Origin: an uncultured Acidimicrobiales bacterium | GTDB taxonomy: Bacteria > Actinomycetota > Acidimicrobiia > Acidimicrobiales > SZUA-35 | Direction of reading: 5' to 3' | DNA length: 64,000 bases | Assembly (NCBI GenBank): GCA_937922785.1 | Contig: CALAJQ010000006.1 | Location: forward strand, 58,156-122,155 | In this document: in pieces, positions 26,648 through 36,156 of the stretch | Position numbering within the stretch: position 1 is the stretch's first letter | Layout: each line of letters opens with the position of its first letter | Notes under the pieces: model-generated | Told to the model about the DNA's origin: nothing | The model's input: only the letters and a program-made list of their open reading frames with translations | The model's database searches: none | Translations under genes and position numbers: made by a program

Positions 26648-27699
26648 GCGCCGCAGAGAAGCAGAAGGTTCTGGTGGCAATGTCGGGCGGCGTTGATTCC
26701 TCTGTTGCGGCCGGACTTCTGGTTGAACAGGGCTATGACGTCACCGCTGTGACCCTTAAGCTTTGGGGCGGCGAGTCTGATTCGGGCTGTTGTTCGGTGA
26801 GCGATGTTGACGATGCCCGTCGTGTTGCTTATCGCCTAGGCATTGACCATCACGTTTTTAACTTCGGCGATGACTTCAACGAACACGTAGTTGATCCCTT
26901 TGTTGATTCCTACGCCGAGGGGCGGGTGCCTAACCCGTGTATCGAGTGCAACCGCCACATCAAGTTCGCCAAGTTGTTACGCCGTGCCGATGCCCTGGGT
27001 TTCGACACGATCGCCACCGGCCACCACGCCAAGGTTGTGACCCTCGACGACGGGACGTTCCGCCTCGGTCGTGGGGCCGATGAGGCCAAGGACCAGAGTT
27101 ATGTTTTGCACATGTTGACTCAAGCCGAGCTTGGCCGCCTGCTTCTACCAGTTGGCGAAATGACCAAGACTCGAGTACGAGAACTTGCCGTTGAAATGGG
27201 TTTTGACACCGCCGCCAAACCGGACTCTCAAGACGTCTGTTTCATTCATTCTGATGGCGGTCGGGCAAAGTTTCTGGGCGATCGAATCTCGCTAACTCCG
27301 GGCACTCTTGTTGAAAACGGCGAGCAGGTTGGAACTGTGACCGCGGTGGAGCTCATAACTATTGGCCAGCGCAAGGGTTTGGGATTTGGCGGCAACACCG
27401 AACGCCGTTATGTCACTGATATCGACCATCAGACTGGCGTGGTGACCGTCGGTAATCGAGCCGAGACTGACCGACCTGAAGTTGAAGTGGCGGGGATCAC
27501 TTGGAGCGATCAGCCTGCTGTCGGACCTGTCCTTGCCCAATGGTCCGCCCACGGTGCCCGCCGAAACGGCCAGTTCGTGCCAACTGGTGAAGGCAAGGGT
27601 CGGATGGTCTGGGATGAACCTCAGATCATGGTGTCGAAGGGCCAGTCCGTCGTGTTTTATGACGGGGACTTGGTGCTCGGCGGCGGCATCGCCCAGTAG
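26644..27699 (+). CDS. mnmA: tRNA-specific 2-thiouridylase MnmA
   Basis: A 351-residue enzyme that makes 2-thiouridine at wobble position 34 of Lys, Glu and Gln tRNAs. The ATP pyrophosphatase P-loop SGGVDSS is at 14-20; the catalytic cysteines are C102 (NPCIECNRHIKF) and C199 (DSQDVCFI), at the same numbers as in E. coli. The central QSYVL and C-terminal beta-barrel with RGLGFGG-like segment are present. It is co-translated with the cysteine desulfurase gene. Confidence 0.95.
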   Translation: MSAAEKQKVLVAMSGGVDSSVAAGLLVEQGYDVTAVTLKLWGGESDSGCCSVSDVDDARRVAYRLGIDHHVFNFGDDFNEHVVDPFVDSYAEGRVPNPCIECNRHIKFAKLLRRADALGFDTIATGHHAKVVTLDDGTFRLGRGADEAKDQSYVLHMLTQAELGRLLLPVGEMTKTRVRELAVEMGFDTAAKPDSQDVCFIHSDGGRAKFLGDRISLTPGTLVENGEQVGTVTAVELITIGQRKGLGFGGNTERRYVTDIDHQTGVVTVGNRAETDRPEVEVAGITWSDQPAVGPVLAQWSAHGARRNGQFVPTGEGKGRMVWDEPQIMVSKGQSVVFYDGDLVLGGGIAQ

Positions 27700-27736
27700 T
27701 TGCGAGCGCGTGGTTGAGAGTTAGTAGCCCACAGCA

Positions 27737-28663
27737 ATGACAGTTCTCCTGAGCGCTGCTGAGGTGGCTCGCGCCGCGCAGATTCTTGCCGAAGGTGGCA
27801 CGGTCGCCTTTGGCACCGAGACCGTCTACGGGCTGGGCGCTGACGCCTCCAGCCCGTCCGCGGCCAAGAAGATCTTCGAAGCCAAAGGCCGACCCGAGGG
27901 ACATCCGCTGATTGTTCACCTGGCCAGTGCAGCTGCGTTTCATGACTGGGTGGCGTCCGACGTTGATGACCGTGCCCGAGTGCTGGCCGAAGCCTTCTGG
28001 CCGGGCCCGCTGACGTTGGTGGTTCCGCACAACGGTCGGGTCGCTCCCGAGGTTGTGGGTCACCGCTCAACAGTTGGGTTGCGCGTTCCGAATCATCCGC
28101 TGGCCCTTGAGTTACTGGCCGCCTTTGGTGGGGGAGTGGCAGCTCCGTCAGCCAACCGGTTTGGTCACGTCAGCCCGACAACCGCACAGCATGTTCTTGA
28201 CGATTTGGAAGGCCGTATAGACGCAGTGCTTGACGGTGGCCCATGTTCAGTTGGGGTCGAAAGCACGATTGTAGAAATCGCCGGCGGACCACCAGCGCTA
28301 CTGCGGGCGGGCGGACTCCCAACCCCAGACATAGAAGCGGTGTTAGGTGAGAAGCTGGTGGACGACACAATGGGCAAGTCTCGAGCCGCGGGGATGATGG
28401 CATCCCATTACGCTCCGAACGCAAAAGTCGTGCTGACCCCTAATCCTGAGCCAACGCCAGGTGATGCAGTCATCGCACCGTTTCAAGTCGATCACGATCC
28501 CGCAATAGTTCTGCCCGCCGACGTCGCCGGTTACGCCCGCAACCTATACAGCGCGCTAAGAACCCTCGACGTAAAGGGCGTAAGCCGCATCCTCATAGCA
28601 CCCCCAACCCAAGGGGCTCTGCTCGCCGCAGTGCTAGACCGCCTAGCCAAAGCTTCCGCCTAA
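27737..28663 (+). CDS. L-threonylcarbamoyladenylate synthase (Sua5/TsaC family)
   Basis: A 308-residue enzyme that makes threonylcarbamoyl-AMP for the t6A37 modification of ANN-decoding tRNAs. The TsaC domain covers about 1-205, with GGTVAFGTETVYGLGADA, KGRPEGHPLIVH and APSANRFGHVSPT as signature segments. The C-terminal Sua5-type domain (about 215-308) begins with the linker SRAAGMMASHYAP. It continues the tRNA-modification run of cysteine desulfurase and MnmA, 37 bases downstream. Confidence 0.92.
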   Translation: MTVLLSAAEVARAAQILAEGGTVAFGTETVYGLGADASSPSAAKKIFEAKGRPEGHPLIVHLASAAAFHDWVASDVDDRARVLAEAFWPGPLTLVVPHNGRVAPEVVGHRSTVGLRVPNHPLALELLAAFGGGVAAPSANRFGHVSPTTAQHVLDDLEGRIDAVLDGGPCSVGVESTIVEIAGGPPALLRAGGLPTPDIEAVLGEKLVDDTMGKSRAAGMMASHYAPNAKVVLTPNPEPTPGDAVIAPFQVDHDPAIVLPADVAGYARNLYSALRTLDVKGVSRILIAPPTQGALLAAVLDRLAKASA

Positions 28664-28695
28664 ATCCCGGCCCTTTTGGTTGTGTTGAAGGCTTC

Positions 28696-28728
28696 AGTCG
28701 GGCGGCCTCCGTGGCCGGGGAACGGCAA
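28696..28728 (+). repeat. dispersed hairpin repeat (plus-strand copy)
   Basis: AGTCGGGCGGCCTCCGTGGC followed by CGGGGAACGGCAA. It matches the inverted copy at 11698-11732 and the core of the array at 33190-33394. The palindrome CGGCC-TCCGT-GGCCG can form a hairpin just behind the Sua5 gene and may act in termination or RNA end stability. Confidence 0.7.
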
Positions 28729-28733
28729 ATGGA

Positions 28734-28779
28734 GGGTCAAGTCTCAAAAGTAGCTAGGTGTCAAAATCTGTGGATAACT
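28734..28779 (+). repeat. 46-bp dispersed repeat with DnaA box, copy 1
   Basis: This 46-base stretch matches 59877-59922 at 41 of 46 positions in the same orientation. It includes TGTGGATAA (28769-28777), the complement of the perfect DnaA box TTATCCACA. It lies in the 179-base gap 28664-28842 with the hairpin repeat just before it. Confidence 0.8.
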
Positions 28780-28836
28780 CCGGGTCGCAGCGAAGGTCAA
28801 CCTGAGCTTCAATTCAAGGCCGACAAGACCGTGATG

Positions 28837-28842
28837 TAGCCT
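28837..28842 (+). promoter_or_regulatory. -10 hexamer TAGCCT, leaderless aldolase-family gene
   Basis: TAGCCT ends six bases before the ATG at 28849, favouring that start over the GTG at 28843. Confidence 0.5.
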
Positions 28843-28848
28843 GTGAAG

Positions 28849-29610
28849 ATGGCCTCATATCCTCCGGTTTCGCGTGATCGCAACGAGCCAATTATTGAAG
28901 ATCTAGATGAGCTCAGGCTGCATCGCAAGCGCCAGACTGCGCTTGGTTACCAGTGTTTTGGCGCCCTACGTTACGGCCAGCTTGGCGACGGCCACATCAC
29001 CGCTCGTGACCCGATCCTGACCGATCACTTCTGGCTATTGGGCTACGGCATCCCGTTTAAGAACGCAACCGTCGATGACCTGGTCCTGGTTGCCCCCGAT
29101 GGCTCGTTAGCGATCGGTGACGGCGAGATCAACACTGCCGCATATCTAATTCACGCACCTATTCACCAGGCTCGGCCCGACATAGTCTCTGCCGCTCACG
29201 TGCACAGCCCTTACGGCACGCCCTGGAGCGCAAACGTCAAACCGTTCGAACCGATCAGCCAGGAAAGCTGTGGGTTTGTATTTGATCAGGCCATCTTCGA
29301 TGACGAAGAGTTAGACATCGTCACGTTCGAAGGCGGCCAGCGAATCGCCAAAGCCCTTGGTGCGGCCAAACTGGCGATTCTGCGCAACCACGGTTTGCTC
29401 ACAGTTGGTGCAAGTGTTGCCGAGGCAGTCGGCTGGTACGTAATGGCCGAGCGCGTGGCCGAAGTACATGTGAAGGCACCGAACGCCGTTCCGATATCCA
29501 TGGAAGGCGCAAAGAAGGTTGCTGAAGTGATGGCACCACCTTGGGTCGGTCGCAAGAGCTTCGAGTGGCTGATCCGAGATCTCATCCCAGACCCGAGCGT
29601 GGTCGGCTAG
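28849..29610 (+). CDS. class II aldolase/adducin family protein
   Basis: A 253-residue protein of the zinc-dependent class II aldolase/adducin fold. AAHVHSPYGTPWS (about 116-128) holds two zinc-binding histidines, H118 and H120, and 'ILRNHGLLTVG' supplies the third; 'FGALRYGQLGDGHITARD' is the phosphate-binding region. Many members without a clear partner act on unknown keto acids or hydroxy acids. The C-terminal tail WVGRKSFEWLIRDL is typical of the bacterial subgroup annotated only as class II aldolase. Substrate unknown. Confidence 0.82.
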   Translation: MASYPPVSRDRNEPIIEDLDELRLHRKRQTALGYQCFGALRYGQLGDGHITARDPILTDHFWLLGYGIPFKNATVDDLVLVAPDGSLAIGDGEINTAAYLIHAPIHQARPDIVSAAHVHSPYGTPWSANVKPFEPISQESCGFVFDQAIFDDEELDIVTFEGGQRIAKALGAAKLAILRNHGLLTVGASVAEAVGWYVMAERVAEVHVKAPNAVPISMEGAKKVAEVMAPPWVGRKSFEWLIRDLIPDPSVVG

Positions 29611-29633
29611 CGGGTCAACGCTGCCCAACAGCC

Positions 29634-30563
29634 TTAAGCGAGTTTTAGCCCTCGAACTCTGGCTTCGGCCAACAAACGACCGGGCAAACTTGGCGTGAAG
29701 ATCAGCTTGGGTGCCTTGGTTGATTCGACCGAGCGCTTGTTCTTTACTGCGATCGGTGTCGGCTCGTCCAGCGATACTTGCAACGCCAGCCCGAGGGCAC
29801 CGCCACTTAGATCTGCTGCGGCCACGGGCTGAGCAGGCGCCGGGCCCAGCTCGGTGATCGTCTTGCGCTGAAGCAAGATCGACTCGGCCAGAACGTAATA
29901 GTCGTGGATCACAAAGCCAACTGGCACAAACACGATCCAACGTTTCGACAGCTGGTGCAGTGCCCGCCCGCCCCAGTAAACAAGCCCAGCTCCGGCTGCC
30001 GACGCGATTAGGCCAAGGATCCATCGCTCGGTTGCGATCAGTATCGGCCCAGTTACCAGCCCAATCGCGCAAGCCAACCAGGCGATCTGAATCGGACCGA
30101 GCAAGGCTCCCGCAGGCGGCCGCAAGGCGAGCCGTCGCTCGGCACCGTAGGACGAACCGTTAACCATCAGGTCGCCGATTTGAGGCAGGAAAATCACCGC
30201 AGCTGCGGCCAGCGAGCCTACTAAAGCCAAAGCAATGCCAGGTCCGAAGGTGCCGGTGAGAGTTGCACTTATGGCTACCCCGAAAACAATCATCGGCGCC
30301 AAGATTCGTATGACTGTGAGGCTGACAGTTGACGGCGCCAGCAAGGCCACCAGTCCAACAAACCATCCCAGCCAAAGAACCACTTCTACGGTTCCGGTGA
30401 ACATTGACGGCCGATTGTTACCGACAAGCTGGCCAACGGAGGGACCCACCATGACAGCCAGCAGGAACCAAAGAGCCCGAGCCGGCCAAAGTCCCCAACG
30501 GCCTTGCAGGGCTTCAAGCGAAGAACGAGTGGCGGTCACCCCAACAGTGTGGCCCAACCCCAA
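29634..30563 (-). CDS. membrane protein of unknown function
   Basis: About 300 residues with seven or eight hydrophobic segments (starting around 29, 58, 83, 108, 155, 172, 190) and then a cytosolic C-terminal region of about 110 residues ending PGRLLAEARVRGLKLA. The conserved-looking stretch WIVFVPVGFVIHDYYVLAESILLQRKTI resembles a soluble beta-rich domain attached to the last helix. No family was recognised. The longest frame starts with TTG at 30563; a GTG at 30539 would give 301 residues and is equally plausible. The gene converges on the aldolase gene, 23 bases away. Confidence 0.6.
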   Translation of the reverse strand: MGLGHTVGVTATRSSLEALQGRWGLWPARALWFLLAVMVGPSVGQLVGNNRPSMFTGTVEVVLWLGWFVGLVALLAPSTVSLTVIRILAPMIVFGVAISATLTGTFGPGIALALVGSLAAAAVIFLPQIGDLMVNGSSYGAERRLALRPPAGALLGPIQIAWLACAIGLVTGPILIATERWILGLIASAAGAGLVYWGGRALHQLSKRWIVFVPVGFVIHDYYVLAESILLQRKTITELGPAPAQPVAAADLSGGALGLALQVSLDEPTPIAVKNKRSVESTKAPKLIFTPSLPGRLLAEARVRGLKLA

Positions 30564-30593
30564 CCAATTGCGACGAGCCGTACCGTCTAACCC

Positions 30594-30617
30594 GGGGCCA
30601 ACGCTTTTGGCGGCCCC
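30594..30617. terminator. GC-rich hairpin downstream of DUF5655 gene
   Basis: GCCAA and TTGGC pair around a CGCTT loop, with flanking G and C runs adding pairs. It lies 52 bases beyond the stop of the minus-strand zinc-ribbon gene and before the next minus-strand gene. No strong T-run follows. Confidence 0.35.
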
Positions 30618-30668
30618 GAGACCCGCAAACGGGCGTGGGCGCAGCCAGAACCGGATTTTGCCTGGCCC

Positions 30669-31079
30669 CTATTCGTCCGAGGCCCAGGAGTCGCTTAGCC
30701 AGTTGAGCAGCTGGTCATCCACTTCGGTGGAGGTTCGAACATTCACTACGTGGTAGTAGCGCCCACTGTTCTCGATGACTTTGCGGGCGATTCGTTTGTT
30801 GGTGAGCTTGCGATCCAGCTGAAAGCCAACCGCCACCCATTTGGTCATCGTGCGCAGCGCTAGAAATCGAGTGCGTCGCTTGAAAAAGATGCCTACCTGC
30901 ACCGGTTCGAAGTACACGTCGGGATCAAGTGTCTGTAGGTGGGCCAGCACTGCTTCAAAGATCGGCCGCTCGAAATCGGGGCCCGATTCGAAGTACTCAT
31001 CCACCGATAGCCCGGGTGAGCATTCGTGGCTTTGATTCTTCTTGCCAAACCGGCGTTTGCACTCCGGACATGTCCACAT
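30669..31079 (-). CDS. zinc-ribbon DUF5655 domain protein
   Basis: A 136-residue cytosolic protein. It opens MWTCPECKRRFGKKNQSHEC with C4, C7, H18 and C20 as likely zinc ligands, followed by the DUF5655 domain (about 25-135) with 'VYFEPVQVGIFFKRRTRFLALRTMTKWVAVGFQL' at its core. This is a widespread family of unknown function. The frame is open to a GTG at 31115, but the family start is the Met before Trp-Thr-Cys. It is divergent from ligA with only 36 bases between. Confidence 0.7.
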   Translation of the reverse strand: MWTCPECKRRFGKKNQSHECSPGLSVDEYFESGPDFERPIFEAVLAHLQTLDPDVYFEPVQVGIFFKRRTRFLALRTMTKWVAVGFQLDRKLTNKRIARKVIENSGRYYHVVNVRTSTEVDDQLLNWLSDSWASDE

Positions 31080-31103
31080 ATCAACAGTGTGGCTCAAAGC
31101 CAA

Positions 31104-33188
<2,085 letters not shown>

Positions 33189-33189
33189 G

Positions 33190-33394
33190 CACGCAGCCTC
33201 CGTGGCCGGGGAACGGCAAGACGGTCGCGTTACGCGTCGCCAGAGCCGCTAGCCACGCGGCCTCCGTGGCCGGGGAACGGCAAGACGGTCGCGTTACGCG
33301 TCGCCAGAGCCGCTAGCCACGCGGCCTCCGTGGCCGGGGAACGGCAAGACGGCCGCTAGCCACGCGGCCTCCGTGGCCGGGGAACGGCAAGACA
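33190..33394 (+). repeat. tandem array of hairpin repeat behind ligA
   Basis: Four units start with CACGC(A/G)GCCTCCGTGG at 33190, 33254, 33318 and 33361. Units 1 and 2 are 64 bases long and differ at one base; unit 3 is 43 bases, having lost the internal segment TCGCGTTACGCGTCGCCAGAG; unit 4 is a 34-base fragment ending at the next gene's stop. Each unit holds the hairpin CGGCC-TCCGT-GGCCG and then GGGGAACGGCAAGAC. It fills the 207-base gap between converging ligA and the secreted-protein gene. Confidence 0.9.
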
Positions 33395-33395
33395 G

Positions 33396-33923
33396 CTACA
33401 ACGCGTCGAATTCGAATTGGACTCTGGTGCAGTTGGACTCTACGTCTTCGGTGCGCCAGTAGCAGATGACTACTTTGTTGTTCTGGGGCAGAAGATACTT
33501 GCCTTGCGGGCAACCGACTTCGGGGCCATATGTGAAGTGTCCTAGCGAGCGGCTCGCTGAAATCGGAGCACCAACGGGAATAAACAGAGGTCCGTTCATC
33601 TCCGATTCAGGAATCGTGTTGCCGTTGATTGTGATCCTGGCGACATAACCAGCCGCCAAATCAACACCTACCGGCTCAGTGCAAGTAGAGCCGATGCCTG
33701 TTCGGGGAAAGGTGCCCTCGATCGGGTTGGCCTCGCCGGCCTCGATCTCTTCGCCATCTTCACCGACAGGTGTGGGGACGATCGGCAGCCGCTGTTCGTC
33801 CTGATAGAGGGCGCCAAGCCCTAAAAGCCCAAACGCTAGAACCAGCAATCCGCCAATTGTCAGCTTTTGTCGCAATGTCAACACGTCTAACAGTCTGCCA
33901 TCTCTAGTCGCTGGGGCGGCCAA
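33396..33923 (-). CDS. membrane-anchored exported protein of unknown function
   Basis: Up to 175 residues with one N-terminal membrane helix (about 23-39, LTIGGLLVLAFGLLGLGAL) and an outside domain. That domain carries four cysteines (in STCTEP, EVGCPQG, VVICYW, ESNCTRV) likely to form two disulfides, and alternating hydrophobic strands. No family recognised. The longest frame begins TTG at 33923; GTG 33884 gives 162 residues starting just before the membrane helix and is plausible. The stop codon lies directly against the repeat array. Confidence 0.6.
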   Translation of the reverse strand: MAAPATRDGRLLDVLTLRQKLTIGGLLVLAFGLLGLGALYQDEQRLPIVPTPVGEDGEEIEAGEANPIEGTFPRTGIGSTCTEPVGVDLAAGYVARITINGNTIPESEMNGPLFIPVGAPISASRSLGHFTYGPEVGCPQGKYLLPQNNKVVICYWRTEDVESNCTRVQFEFDAL

Positions 33924-33950
33924 TCATGCCATTCGATCTAGCAAGCAGAT

Positions 33951-34001
33951 TCTGGCCGCACAAGCCGTCAGTGACAGCTGCTCTGGCCGCACAAACCGTC
34001 A
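33951..34001. repeat. 20-bp direct repeat pair in the gap before the PASTA kinase
   Basis: TCTGGCCGCACAAGCCGTCA (33951-33970) and TCTGGCCGCACAAACCGTCA (33982-34001) differ at one base with a 31-base period. An inverted GCTATGCGGCCA lies further on at about 34013-34024. The surrounding gap 33924-34072 has no reading frame. Confidence 0.75.
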
Positions 34002-34072
34002 CAAACGACGGGCTATGCGGCCAAAATGTTGGTAAGTGGTGGCTATGCGCACACTGAGCGGGGCCTAGTAAC

Positions 34073-34078
34073 TACTAT
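34073..34078 (+). promoter_or_regulatory. -10 hexamer TACTAT, leaderless PASTA kinase gene
   Basis: TACTAT ends six bases before the ATG at 34085 and so rules out the TTG two codons upstream. Confidence 0.55.
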
Positions 34079-34084
34079 TTGTGG

Positions 34085-36136
34085 ATGACCGGTGTGAGCA
34101 CTGACTCGCTTATCGGCCGTGTTTTAGGCGACCGCTACCGCCTGTTGACTCTTGTTGGCACCGGTGCGTCGGCTCAGGTTTACGCGGCCGAGGACCTTGC
34201 GCTGCGCCGTCGCGTCGGTGTGAAGGTGTTGCATCCCGCTCTTTCAGGCGATCCTCGGTTCCAGAAGCGGTTCCGGAATGAAGCTCAAAACGCGGCCCAA
34301 ATGACCCACCCGCGCCTTCTGGCGGTCTATGACTGGAATGATTCTGACGACGGCGCCTACCTGGTTACCGAACTTCTAACAGGCGGCAGCTTGCGTCACA
34401 TGCTCGATGCCAGCAAGACCCTTTCGCTTAGCCAGACTTTGGTTGTTGGGCTTCACGGCGCCGAGGGGCTTTCTTATGCCCACAACTTGGGCTTTGTGCA
34501 TCGAGACATCAAGCCTGCGAACCTGCTGTTTGGCGACGACGGTCGCCTTCGAATTGCGGACTTCGGCATCGCTCGGGCGGTAGCCGAAGCCGCCTGGACC
34601 GAACCCGAAGGTTCGTTAATCGGCACCGCCCGCTATGCCGCTCCCGAGCAAAGTTCGGGCGGCAACGTGACTGGCGCCGCAGACGTGTACGCGTTGGGCC
34701 TAACCATGATCGAGGCAGTCACCGGCGAAGTTCCACTGGTGGGATCAACTCCGTTAGCCACCATGGTGATGCGCCAAGACACTGACGTTGACGTTCCTGA
34801 CCAGTTGGGCCCGCTTGCTTCTGTAATTGCTGGGGCCACGGTGGCCGATCCCGAAGCTCGGATGACTGCGGCTGAAATGGTTGTGGCATTGCGGGAAGTT
34901 GCGTCGGACCTGCCCAGACCGATGATGCTGCCGTTGTCGGGCCTGGAGGATCGAATTTCTGGTGACAGAACCAATCAGGTTCTGCCAAGACCGTTCGAAG
35001 CCGAGACCGGCCTGGCAATCGTGCCTGAGGAAGTTGACGTTGATCTGACTGAGGCCGAGGCGGCTAAGCAAGCTGAGGACTTCGCCCAGGCAACTACTGG
35101 CCAGATCCCAGACACTTACGATCCAGCCACTCGGTGGACCGATGACCCTGCGCCACCCCCGGAACTGCCAAAGTCGGCAGCAGTACCCGTCGAAGCTGAG
35201 CCGGGTAAAGGGCCGGGCCGGTTCAGGCGAACACTCAAGGGTGTGCGCAGGCCCAGGGTCTTGTTGCCATTGTTTGTGGTGATTGCCCTGCTGGCAGGAT
35301 TTGTGGCATTCGGTGACCAAACTTTGCCAGCGCCAACCCCGACCAGTCACACGGTTGTTGACCTAACCGAGTTGACCGTGGCCGAAGCAACAGCGGCAAT
35401 CGAAGCCAACGAGTGGATTGCGAACATACGCTTTACCCGCCAAGACGGGACAGAGGCGGGTGACATACTCAGTCAAAGCGCTGACGTTGGAACCGAACTT
35501 GAAGAAGGATCAACAGTCCGTCTTGTTGTGTCAGAGGGCCCTGAGCTTCATGTTGTACCGGATCTCGTGGGCCTCAAACTGTTTGAGGCCCGCCAGTTGC
35601 TAGCAAACGCAGGCCTTGAACCCGGCGAGATCACCGAGTTCTTTGATGAGGAGATCCCCAATCGCGAGGTCACCGAGGTCGGCGTTCCCGTTCACTCAGA
35701 AGTTGAGACTGGAACCCCTGTGCCGCTGACGGTCAGCAAGGGCCCAGAGCAGCGGATCATGCCAGACCTAAGAGGTATGACCATCGAAGAGGCCATTGAT
35801 GCGATGGCCGAACTTGGGTTGACCGTTGCTGAAGGTGAGGCCGAGTATTCAGAGACCGTGCCTGAGGGAGAGATCATTCGCGCCATCCCCGGCCCCCAAA
35901 TTGAGGTAAGCCGAGGACTAGAGGCAACAGTGTTTGTGTCACTCGGGCTGCCCTTTGTGACGGTCCCAGACGTCGTTGGAAAACAAGCTGCCGAAGCTGC
36001 TGACATCTTGATTGCCGCCGGTCTTGTTATTGAAGACACGGTTGGCGCCCCGAACCGGCCAGTCCTCATTACCGACCCAGAAGCAGGTCGACGTGTGAGA
36101 AAAGGCACATCGGTAATTATTTACACTCGCCGATAG
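34085..36136 (+). CDS. serine/threonine protein kinase with PASTA domains (PknB type)
   Basis: A 683-residue transmembrane receptor kinase. The kinase domain covers about 17-275: glycine loop GTGASAQV, catalytic K47 in GVKVL, HRDIKPAN (139-146) and DFG (159-161). A Glu/Asp/Pro-rich juxtamembrane stretch of about 100 residues leads to one membrane helix (about 398-416). Outside are four PASTA repeats of about 65 residues each, which in PknB-type kinases bind peptidoglycan fragments or lipid II. Expected to regulate cell-wall synthesis and division. It stands alone here rather than in the usual pbpA/rodA cluster. The MFS gene follows 20 bases later with its own promoter. Confidence 0.93.
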   Translation: MTGVSTDSLIGRVLGDRYRLLTLVGTGASAQVYAAEDLALRRRVGVKVLHPALSGDPRFQKRFRNEAQNAAQMTHPRLLAVYDWNDSDDGAYLVTELLTGGSLRHMLDASKTLSLSQTLVVGLHGAEGLSYAHNLGFVHRDIKPANLLFGDDGRLRIADFGIARAVAEAAWTEPEGSLIGTARYAAPEQSSGGNVTGAADVYALGLTMIEAVTGEVPLVGSTPLATMVMRQDTDVDVPDQLGPLASVIAGATVADPEARMTAAEMVVALREVASDLPRPMMLPLSGLEDRISGDRTNQVLPRPFEAETGLAIVPEEVDVDLTEAEAAKQAEDFAQATTGQIPDTYDPATRWTDDPAPPPELPKSAAVPVEAEPGKGPGRFRRTLKGVRRPRVLLPLFVVIALLAGFVAFGDQTLPAPTPTSHTVVDLTELTVAEATAAIEANEWIANIRFTRQDGTEAGDILSQSADVGTELEEGSTVRLVVSEGPELHVVPDLVGLKLFEARQLLANAGLEPGEITEFFDEEIPNREVTEVGVPVHSEVETGTPVPLTVSKGPEQRIMPDLRGMTIEEAIDAMAELGLTVAEGEAEYSETVPEGEIIRAIPGPQIEVSRGLEATVFVSLGLPFVTVPDVVGKQAAEAADILIAAGLVIEDTVGAPNRPVLITDPEAGRRVRKGTSVIIYTRR

Positions 36137-36144
36137 GTCACAGA

Positions 36145-36150
36145 TAGTCT
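36145..36150 (+). promoter_or_regulatory. -10 hexamer TAGTCT, leaderless MFS gene
   Basis: TAGTCT ends six bases before the GTG at 36157, giving the transporter its own promoter just after the kinase stop. Confidence 0.5.
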
Positions 36151-36156
36151 CATCGG

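Noticed and set aside
28769..28777. Replication origin from the DnaA box
   Set aside because: Single boxes only, no cluster, no A+T-rich unwinding region and no dnaA or dnaN nearby.
33190..33394. CRISPR array
   Set aside because: Units abut without unique spacers and no cas gene is near; it is a tandem repeat.
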